Position numbers and translations under genes: made by a program. The notes beneath the pieces are model-generated. The model ran no database searches. It was given only the letters and a program-made list of their open reading frames with translations, and was not told the origin of the DNA. Source: Candidatus Poribacteria bacterium (lineage in GTDB: Bacteria; Poribacteria; WGA-4E; WGA-3G). Taken from it: a stretch of DNA of 64,000 bases. The stretch spans positions 79,364 to 143,363 of the forward strand of contig JAPPBX010000112.1 of the NCBI GenBank assembly GCA_026702755.1, written 5' to 3'. This document shows, piece after piece, positions 17,745 through 24,669 of the stretch; position 1 is the stretch's first letter; each line of letters begins with the position of its first letter.

Positions 17745-17848
17745 GTGTCAGCCATCAGTGCTCAGCAATCAGTAAGAGAGTTGTCTCGCAGTGAGAGTTT
17801 ACCAAAAACCTCTTGTCTGAAGGTTTCTGACAACCGATGGCTGATAAC
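17745..17848 (+). repeat. Palindromic heptamer element after the coiled-coil gene
   Basis: The left arm contains GTCAGCCATCAG and TCAGCAATCAGTAAGAG. The right arm (17809-17848) contains CCTCTTGTCTGAAGG and CCGATGGCTGATAAC. It begins 5 bases after the stop codon. Confidence 0.7.
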
Positions 17849-17960
17849 TCATACAATGAAGATGTTTAGCCCCTTACCGAGAGTTTGGTGTGAAAGCCCC
17901 ATCCTTTAGGTTGGGGATGAAACACCGCCTTTGTAGAAAGGACCAAAACGCCATTTTTAG

Positions 17961-17988
17961 TTGACATTCAGCCAAATTGTGGTATGAT
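17961..17988 (+). promoter_or_regulatory. Promoter of tnpB
   Basis: TTGACA (17961-17966) and TATGAT (17983-17988) are 16 bases apart, inside the element and 98 bases before the tnpB ATG. Confidence 0.55.
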
Positions 17989-18085
17989 TAAAGTATCACA
18001 GTGGCAGACAGTTCAAGCATAATCACAAGGTTATGTGTCTGTCTACCTACTTGAACGGGGTTAAAACTGTGTTCCGTGATATACC

Positions 18086-19213
18086 ATGAAAACGTATAAG
18101 TATAAGTTTGGCGATCAATCGAATTGTATTCGTCTTGGCAACCTGCTTGATGATATGTGGCAAGTTCACGAGTATTTCCACACGTGGCAGCGTCAGCGAT
18201 ATAAAGACGGCCTGCCGTATGCCAACTACGAGGCAATGTGTCTGCACCTCACAGGGTTGAAACGCACCACACACCCGCATTGGAATGCGTTGCCGAGTCA
18301 AGCCATTCAAGAAGAACTCAGACGCATTGATGCAGCGTATGTGCGATTTTTCAAGAAACTGGGCGGTAGACCGAAAATCAAAAAACGGCATAAGTTTAAA
18401 TCCTTCACGCTTAAACAAACGGGCTGGTTTTTGACGGACAATCGCATTACCCTTACCTTTCGTAAATGGGAGAATGGCAAATGGCGATATGATAAAGTCG
18501 CTTATACTTTTCATAAACACCGTGAGTTTTACGGAAATATCAGTCGTATCACGATCAAGCGTGACACTTGCGGTGATTATTGGCTCTACATACTCACGGA
18601 TTTTGTAGAGACGAAACTTCTGCCGACAACGGGTAAGAGTGTTGGGGCAGACTATGGTATGAAAGACGCATATTTGACACTTAGCACAAGTGATAAAATA
18701 CAACACCCACAACCCCTGAAAACTAACTTGAACAAACTTCGGTCTCTCAACAAGGCATTGAGTCGTAAGCAAAAAGGTTCTAACGGGTGGTGGCGTTGTG
18801 TGCGACAACTCACACGCCTTTATCGGAAGATCAGCAATCAACGCAAAGACTTTCATTGGCAACTTGCGACCGATCTTTGTAAGTCTTTTGATACGATTGC
18901 TATTGAAACCTTGAACCTTGCTGGCATGAAATGCTTGTGGGGACGTAAGGTCTCCGATCTTGCCTTCTACCAGTTTGTTGAGATATTGAAGTATAAGTGT
19001 CAAAAATATGGTCGCACATTGCTCCAAGTCGGTCAATGGACAGCGACAACGAAACCTTGTAGCGATTGTGGTTTTCATAACGAAACCCTAACACTCTCTG
19101 ATAGGCAGTGGACATGTCCGGAATGTGGTTCACACCACGACCGAGACATCAACGCTGCGATAAACATATTGCAGGCAGGGATACCTGTGAAAGTTTCCGC
19201 ACGATATGCCTGA
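18086..19213 (+). CDS. tnpB: TnpB RNA-guided nuclease (IS605 OrfB)
   Basis: The 375-residue TnpB has all three RuvC acidic residues: Asp189 (GADYGM), Glu274 (IAIETLNLAG) and Asp354 (HDRDINAAIN). The zinc ribbon Cys325-Cys328-Cys344-Cys347 lies between the last two. TnpB proteins cut DNA guided by an omega RNA made from the element's right end, which helps the element persist after excision. The protein looks intact, though ATG 18086 has no clear ribosome site. It differs strongly from the second tnpB at 57753. Confidence 0.92.
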   Translation: MKTYKYKFGDQSNCIRLGNLLDDMWQVHEYFHTWQRQRYKDGLPYANYEAMCLHLTGLKRTTHPHWNALPSQAIQEELRRIDAAYVRFFKKLGGRPKIKKRHKFKSFTLKQTGWFLTDNRITLTFRKWENGKWRYDKVAYTFHKHREFYGNISRITIKRDTCGDYWLYILTDFVETKLLPTTGKSVGADYGMKDAYLTLSTSDKIQHPQPLKTNLNKLRSLNKALSRKQKGSNGWWRCVRQLTRLYRKISNQRKDFHWQLATDLCKSFDTIAIETLNLAGMKCLWGRKVSDLAFYQFVEILKYKCQKYGRTLLQVGQWTATTKPCSDCGFHNETLTLSDRQWTCPECGSHHDRDINAAINILQAGIPVKVSARYA

Positions 19214-19337
19214 TACTCGTTTCAGAGTTTCAGGGAATTGCCTGCTGGTGGAGCGACAGTTAGACGGTGGACTCTTTGAGAAAACCGCAGTCGCTACGAA
19301 GCCGAAGCCCCACGCTTTAGTGTGTGGGCGGTATCAC
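19200..19337 (+). ncRNA. Predicted omega RNA scaffold at the right end of tnpB element 1
   Basis: By analogy with known TnpB systems, the tail of tnpB and the downstream 120 bases should form the guide scaffold, ending at the right-end hairpin. The guide would start at about 19338. The segment has stem-forming stretches (for example the hairpin at 19308-19327). This is inferred, not shown. Confidence 0.4.
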
Positions 19338-19362
19338 ATCTCTAACGGCGGAGGAACCTGTT

Positions 19363-20343
19363 TTGGAAAAAATTGAGAAAGCGTTTAGTGTCAATGCTGG
19401 CGGAAGTTTGACTATTGTGTCGGAGTTCGGTGCAATTGATATTCAAACCGCTGAACAGAATAAAGTTGAGGTTGCTGTCACTAAAGAATCAAAATCTAAA
19501 TTGGCTAAGGCATCTCAAGAAGTGCTTGAGGATTTTGAGTTGGCATTTGAACATGAGGGTTCCGATGTTCGTATTGAAGGAGCTTTCAAACGCGGTCGAG
19601 AACACTGGCAAAAAAAGTTAAATCGCTTGAAAATCCATTTTCTGGTAACGGTGCCTCAACAGTACAGCGTTGACTTGGACACCTCAAGTGGTGGTATTTC
19701 GGTTGCCGACCTTGATGGTGATGTTCGTGTGAAGACCTCGGGCGGTAGTTTGCGTTTAGGGGATATTACAGGTACAGTGTGGGGACAGACATCCGGCGGA
19801 AGTATCGAACTCACATCATGTGGTGGTCAAGCGGAACTGAAAACGTCCGGTGGTAGTATTGAAGTGGTCAATGTCGCGGGTGATGTTCAAGCACGAACTT
19901 CAGGAGGCAACCTCCGCTTTGGTGCCGTTCAAGGTTCTATTTGGGGCAAGACTTCAGGAGGCAGTATCAAGGTTGCGAAGTGTAGTGGCGGGGCAGATGT
20001 CCAGACCTCGGGAGGCAACATCATACTGCAGAACGTTGGTGGGAGTGTGAATGCGAAAACGTCAGGAGGCAACATCCACGCCTTTATGATAACGCAACCC
20101 GATAGCGACTGTAGTCTGCACACGTCGGGTGGCGGAATAACCACCATTCTTATCCCGGACATTGCTGTTGACGTAGAAGCAGAAACCAGCGGCGGACATG
20201 TCTCAACGGATTTTGTGGTAGAATCGGTTATTCAAGGGAAGGTTCCGAAAAATAGATTGAAAGGTCGCATAAATGGCGGCGGTCCCTTGCTGAAATTGCG
20301 CACCTCTGGTGGGAGTATTCATTTACAGAAGGCTACGGATTAA
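19363..20343 (+). CDS. DUF4097-family beta-repeat protein
   Basis: The protein is built of repeats with the turn TSGGS/N at about 18-20 residue spacing (at least eight copies, from SSGGI to the final TSGGS). This is the pattern of DUF4097 putative adhesin/beta-helix proteins; the N-terminal domain of the protein at 2923 is similar. No signal peptide is present in this frame. TTG 19363 has CGGAGGAA six bases upstream and is the best start. The frame also runs back through 19324 into the right end of the tnpB element, so the original N-terminus may have been displaced by that insertion. Confidence 0.75.
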   Translation: MEKIEKAFSVNAGGSLTIVSEFGAIDIQTAEQNKVEVAVTKESKSKLAKASQEVLEDFELAFEHEGSDVRIEGAFKRGREHWQKKLNRLKIHFLVTVPQQYSVDLDTSSGGISVADLDGDVRVKTSGGSLRLGDITGTVWGQTSGGSIELTSCGGQAELKTSGGSIEVVNVAGDVQARTSGGNLRFGAVQGSIWGKTSGGSIKVAKCSGGADVQTSGGNIILQNVGGSVNAKTSGGNIHAFMITQPDSDCSLHTSGGGITTILIPDIAVDVEAETSGGHVSTDFVVESVIQGKVPKNRLKGRINGGGPLLKLRTSGGSIHLQKATD

Positions 20344-20378
20344 GCACTTTTTCGGATCGGTAGGGTCATTTATAGTAT

Positions 20379-20625
20379 TGTAGGTTGGGTTGAACGGATT
20401 CCATCAAAACCGTAAAAACCAAAGAAAAAACAAACTTTTCTCCAGACACGCTACATCCGCCAGAGACCGAGTGAAACCCAACGCTCTTGTCCTGAAGTGC
20501 CACGACTCTGAGGGTATGAAGTTGGGTTTCACTATGTTCTTGAGTGTATAGGGCAGCCTCTTGGATTTGAGGTGTGTTTGGCTCCCCGACATCTATCCTC
20601 TCAACGCCGTTCAACCCAACCTACA
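20379..20625. mobile_element. 247-bp MITE-like element with nested inverted repeats
   Basis: Perfect 19-base terminal inverted repeats TGTAGGTTGGGTTGAACGG (20379-20397) and its complement (20607-20625) enclose a second inverted pair, GTGAAACCCAAC (20471-20482) and its complement (20521-20532). No long reading frame of its own is evident. The end sequence resembles repeats I recall from cyanobacterial and other genomes. Confidence 0.8.
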
Positions 20626-20636
20626 GATTCATACTT

Positions 20637-20661
20637 AAACTGACAACCGATAACTGATAAC
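20637..20661. repeat. Half of a palindromic heptamer element
   Basis: CTGACAACCGATAACTGATAACC lies directly beyond the stop of the leftward DUF6785 gene. No opposite arm is seen, as the MITE occupies the adjacent DNA. Confidence 0.5.
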
Positions 20662-20664
20662 CAT

Positions 20665-22572
20665 TTACCAATGTTTGAACGAATACATCCGTTGTTCAAG
20701 AAATAACCCTAAAATTGCCCATATACTCCCCATCACAAATTCGCCGAGCATTGTCCCTAAAAAGAGCGGCAGTGTTCGGCGATACGCACCAATCCCACCG
20801 TGGCGAATCAATATGGATTTCAGCAACCACGCCAGAAATACGGGGAACCAAAGCCTACCGAAGTTCCAATTCCCCGCAAGCGGATAAGCCAATGGATGTA
20901 GCTGCCACCAGATAAACCGCAGGCGCATAAAGAGCGTCGTCAGGGTCAGCGTGATACCGAAACCAAAAAATCCCATACGTCCCCAGTCTGTGTCGTTCGG
21001 GAGGGTTAACCACCGTTGTAGATCGCTGAACGCCTCCTGCCCACGCCATGTTCCCAGATTGCCATGTCGATAACCAGCGTGAAGGAACGCAACAAACCCA
21101 ATAGCTAACCCGATAACTGTCGCACCCCACATCACCCAAAGAATTTGACGCGAGTTAATTCCGCCTCTATCGGCGAGTTTAAATCCTTCCAATTGGTTCG
21201 GCATCGGTTGCGAACGGTAATTACGAGTGAACCCATAAAGGAAGGCGAAGCCTGTCAACGTCGGTGGACCAATCTTTCTGGAACCAACAAGCGACGTAAG
21301 GAAGAGTCCCGGACCGGCGCGATAAAAATCCATCGTCGGGGTTCCAAGTTCGGCACGCATCCGGGTGAACGCTAAAACAAGTATAAATTGAATACTGAAA
21401 AACCCAAGTACGCCCCACCACGACATCCCTGCCTTCAGGCAAAATCCAAACACGACTGCAATACCAATCAGGAATCCGACAAACGCACCCCGATATCCCA
21501 TCGGTTCATTTGTCGTATCAAGGTTCGTTTTCAAACCTAAAATATTGCGAGCGACCTGCCAGAGGTGCTTGTGTGTTATCCAAAGCGCAAAGAAACAGAG
21601 TCCAAAGTACGCACCCGTCGATTGCATGTCAATATGCGGGTAACCCGGTGTCTGATTCAACCCTGTCATCGCGCCAAAAACGAGTTGTGCCTTCCAGAAA
21701 AGGTAGAACAACCAGCAAGAGAGCGACAAATCCAACGGCATTAAGAAACCTATACCGATAGCGTAAGGGTTCAGATGGATAGGCGTTGAACCGATAGCAC
21801 TGAGCGGTTTCTCTGTGAACAAGCGTCCGATGTCGTGCCGAATGGGGATACTTGGTACGAAGGGGTAGAGAAAGCTGATACCATTGAGTAGGTCAAGTCC
21901 ACATCCGATAGCGAAACCTATCCAAAGGAGTCGGTTTCGGTAGAACCCTGCATCTTTCGTCATTTCATAAGGGAGCAGGATGATCGGGTAACTCAACTTT
22001 TCGTGTTCAATCCACTGTTTACGGAGGATAACACTAAGCATCATCATAGAAAACGCAAGTGCGGAGAAGAAAACCAACCATGCTAACACCGGTGTGAGCC
22101 ATGCGCGGATGTGCTCCATTTCAAATAGGTTTGAGGTGCCTTCGTAATAGCCAGCTAAAGCACGTCGATTCATCACGGCAATCCAGTCTGGAATATATCG
22201 GAAGAAAAGTGATTGCCATTCATTCTCTGGCGTAGCGAACCACGTCGCGTGTCCCAGGACGCACATTGTCGCCTGCAACAGGTCGTGTCCACAAACGACG
22301 CATGCCAGTGTTACCATGAGATACACTGTTAGCATTTCTGCTTGTGTGAGCTGCCATCTTGGAAGATAGCGCGTTAGGAACAGATTGAAAAGTGCAACGA
22401 GGAAAAGTGTAAAGACGGCGTTGAAGAAAATCGCCATCGTGGTAGGGTATTGCGTTGTCCACACCGTTTCTGTCTGAACAACAAGATAGATATTGAGTGG
22501 AAGTGTTAGCAAACCTAAGAGTATGGCTCGCCAGGTAACGTTTTCGACTGAAGTATGTGAGGGTATGCCCAT
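20665..22572 (-). CDS. DUF6785-family polytopic membrane protein
   Basis: The 635-residue protein has about a dozen or more hydrophobic segments. It matches the DUF6785/DUF6784 family common in planctomycetes and related uncultured phyla, with conserved parts such as LTQAEMLTVYLM, IEHEKLSYPIILLP, GYRGAF, RMRAELGTPTMDFYRAGPG and the NWNFGRLW segment near the end. The architecture suggests a transporter of the inner membrane; the substrate is unknown. No ribosome site is clear before ATG. A palindromic element stands 19 bases upstream. Confidence 0.82.
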   Translation of the reverse strand: MGIPSHTSVENVTWRAILLGLLTLPLNIYLVVQTETVWTTQYPTTMAIFFNAVFTLFLVALFNLFLTRYLPRWQLTQAEMLTVYLMVTLACVVCGHDLLQATMCVLGHATWFATPENEWQSLFFRYIPDWIAVMNRRALAGYYEGTSNLFEMEHIRAWLTPVLAWLVFFSALAFSMMMLSVILRKQWIEHEKLSYPIILLPYEMTKDAGFYRNRLLWIGFAIGCGLDLLNGISFLYPFVPSIPIRHDIGRLFTEKPLSAIGSTPIHLNPYAIGIGFLMPLDLSLSCWLFYLFWKAQLVFGAMTGLNQTPGYPHIDMQSTGAYFGLCFFALWITHKHLWQVARNILGLKTNLDTTNEPMGYRGAFVGFLIGIAVVFGFCLKAGMSWWGVLGFFSIQFILVLAFTRMRAELGTPTMDFYRAGPGLFLTSLVGSRKIGPPTLTGFAFLYGFTRNYRSQPMPNQLEGFKLADRGGINSRQILWVMWGATVIGLAIGFVAFLHAGYRHGNLGTWRGQEAFSDLQRWLTLPNDTDWGRMGFFGFGITLTLTTLFMRLRFIWWQLHPLAYPLAGNWNFGRLWFPVFLAWLLKSILIRHGGIGAYRRTLPLFLGTMLGEFVMGSIWAILGLFLEQRMYSFKHW

Positions 22573-22590
22573 GCTTTCTGTTTTTTTAAT

Positions 22591-22676
22591 GGCTATTAGT
22601 TATCGGTTAAAAGAGAATGCTGTGTCAGGCACAAACACTTTTTTAACTGAAACCGACAACCGAAAACCGATAACTA
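22591..22676. repeat. Palindromic heptamer element between DUF6785 and Omp85-type genes
   Basis: The arms GGCTATTAGTTATCGGTTAAAAGAG (22591-22615, given here only as a motif) and TTTTTTAACTGAAACCG to 22676 face each other. The element starts 1 base beyond the stop of the leftward Omp85-type gene. Confidence 0.65.
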
Positions 22677-22677
22677 C

Positions 22678-24669
22678 TTAAAATGTACGCTCAATTCCCC
22701 AAAAGATCATCTGTTTGAACGCGGGTTCGGAAGGCGCGTCAAGCGGAAATGCAAATTCAACGCGGAATATACCGGCATTACTAACTTTGGCAAATCCACC
22801 CCGTAGCCCGAATCCAACACTTCGTTTCGGTTCTGCCAGATTGAATGTGTAATGTCCATTCCAGATGTAACCGATGTCAGTAAAGGCAGTAGAACTTACG
22901 ATAAGACCTAAGTTAACAGAGCGTTTGATAAACGGCTTCGCAATGAACGTAGCAACTGCTTCGATCCCTTCATCGAGTTTCCTGAAGAACGTCCCACCAT
23001 AAACGGTTCGGCTTTCAAGGCGTAGCACCATCATTTTTTCGCCGTTAAATTGTCGGTAGTTGTAACCTCGCAGTCCGTTGAAAGCTCCGAGAACGACCTG
23101 ACTTTCACCGCGCCATCCAAACAGCATCTCCGTTTTGAATTCCACCACAAACGTTTGATGAAAATCGAAAAAACCGTTCTTACGAAATCCTTTGTCGACT
23201 GTATAGATCTCGCCTGTGTTGAATACATCTGTGTAATACCACGAGGTTTGCGCCTGCAGTATGGAACGCTCAATTCGGGTTGTAAAGTATGTGCCCATAT
23301 CTATAAGGATTGTCCCTAATATACGGTTTCCTGCCGTCCAACCCGATCTACCGATAAAGTTTGCGTAAGTTTCTGCTTTGTCTGAACCGTAAAGGGGAGA
23401 AGCCTGTCCGAGTGAGAAAGCGTATTCGGATCCGACAAAGAAATCTTCCTCGCGCCCCATCCTTCTGATGAACCGGGTTTTATAGTAGGTGACGCGTTTT
23501 CGACCCACGGTAACACCAACCAGTTTAACATCGCGGCTTGAGGGTGCTGCCGTAGAGTCATAGAGTTTCTCAATCAACACGTACTTTGAACGGCGTGAGG
23601 TCGCCCAAACCCCAATATAGTTTTGCCGTTCCCGGTCACCGAAATATCGGCGGACTCTCCCGGCTACGCCTTGAAGATTTACCTCAAATCTATCTGTTGC
23701 TTCTAACCTATCAGAGAGCGGGATCATTTCATACCATGCGAAATCACCTATTGCTTCTGAGAGACTAAACTTTGCGCTCCATCGACTCTTCAGCGTATAT
23801 TGTGGACGCTCAAGCACAACTGCCCATGAATCTCCCTCACGTTTTTGAATATAGGCACCATCAAAATTCCAATGTGAGCTGAAAACGCGGGGCATCCTAT
23901 ATTTCCATGTGAGTAGACTCTTCGTCTTTTCGCCGATCTCGCTAATCCGCTGATAGCGGACTTCAGTGTCATGACCGGAACCAAATACATTGGATTCTCG
24001 TATCCCCAAAAGAAATGTTCCACCTTGACTGTTCAATGCCGGATCGAATGAAGGGAGAGGTGGTGACCAGAGTTCTGTGATATTGACGTGAATCCTAACC
24101 GTGTTTGCCTTGGCGTTCCAGAACGTCTCAATCCTTGCGGCTCCGATATAAGTCTTGTCTCGGAGTATTTGCTCGCTTTCTTTCTTATCCGCTTCTACAT
24201 AGGTATCCCCGACCTCAAACAGGAGTTCACGAAGGACTACGTCTTTCTTGGTTTTCTCGTTACCCGATAAAGTAATTTCCCCGATAGTGCCTTCATCAAT
24301 TTCAATGCCGAGATAAACACCGTCCGCGAATTTCTTCGCAGAAATTTGCTCTTCACCGACACGCGCGAAACGGTACCCGTTTTTCCTATAGAAGCCTATA
24401 ATCGCTTCAAGGTCTGATTTCAGAACCGCTTCATCGTAAACACGCCACACATCTGTCTGCATCAACGCGCGAATTTCCTGTTCAGAGAATGCTTGGTTTC
24501 CATCAATTACAAGGCTACGTACAACGCTTGCTTCATCTTTTAAAGCGACGCTTTTACGCTGTGCAGCGTCTACCGTTTCTGCCAAGGTTTCTACTTGTAT
24601 GCTTATGCTAAGCAGGACGATTAAACATAAAGCCTGAAACGAGCGCTTGACATACCAAAGATGTTTCAT
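22678..24669 (-). CDS. Omp85-type outer-membrane protein with POTRA domains
   Basis: The protein has 663 residues. A signal peptide covers about 1-31. Two POTRA domains at about 45-205 read VVRSLVIDGNQAFSEQEIRALM and IGEITLSGNEKTKKDVVLREL in part. A beta-barrel then runs to the end (GAFNGLRGYNYRQF, final Phe). POTRA-barrel proteins assemble or export proteins at the outer membrane. Its ATG overlaps the stop of the BatA/VWA gene (TAATG), so the two are translationally coupled and may work together across the periplasm. A CAGGTG site lies 8 bases before ATG. Confidence 0.85.
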   Translation of the reverse strand: MKHLWYVKRSFQALCLIVLLSISIQVETLAETVDAAQRKSVALKDEASVVRSLVIDGNQAFSEQEIRALMQTDVWRVYDEAVLKSDLEAIIGFYRKNGYRFARVGEEQISAKKFADGVYLGIEIDEGTIGEITLSGNEKTKKDVVLRELLFEVGDTYVEADKKESEQILRDKTYIGAARIETFWNAKANTVRIHVNITELWSPPLPSFDPALNSQGGTFLLGIRESNVFGSGHDTEVRYQRISEIGEKTKSLLTWKYRMPRVFSSHWNFDGAYIQKREGDSWAVVLERPQYTLKSRWSAKFSLSEAIGDFAWYEMIPLSDRLEATDRFEVNLQGVAGRVRRYFGDRERQNYIGVWATSRRSKYVLIEKLYDSTAAPSSRDVKLVGVTVGRKRVTYYKTRFIRRMGREEDFFVGSEYAFSLGQASPLYGSDKAETYANFIGRSGWTAGNRILGTILIDMGTYFTTRIERSILQAQTSWYYTDVFNTGEIYTVDKGFRKNGFFDFHQTFVVEFKTEMLFGWRGESQVVLGAFNGLRGYNYRQFNGEKMMVLRLESRTVYGGTFFRKLDEGIEAVATFIAKPFIKRSVNLGLIVSSTAFTDIGYIWNGHYTFNLAEPKRSVGFGLRGGFAKVSNAGIFRVEFAFPLDAPSEPAFKQMIFWGIERTF

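Larger units (their letters stand above)
17878..19337 (+). mobile_element. IS200/IS605-type element carrying only tnpB
   Basis: The left end is marked by a hairpin CCCCATCC-TTTAGG-TTGGGG (17897-17916). The right end is marked by a hairpin with stem CCCAC/GTGGG and CTTTAG in the loop (19308-19327), shortly before TATCA. Subterminal hairpins of this type are the single-strand ends recognised by the TnpA transposase of IS200/IS605 elements. No tnpA is present, so movement would need one in trans. TTAC stands just left of the element. Exact ends are inferred. Confidence 0.7.

Noticed and set aside
18047-19078. 343-codon open frame on the minus strand opposite the first tnpB
   Set aside because: It mirrors the tnpB gene, has no recognisable domain and no ribosome site; tnpB has all family motifs.
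20366-20614. 82-codon minus-strand frame between DUF4097 and DUF6785 genes
   Set aside because: It lies almost wholly within the MITE and has no protein-like features.
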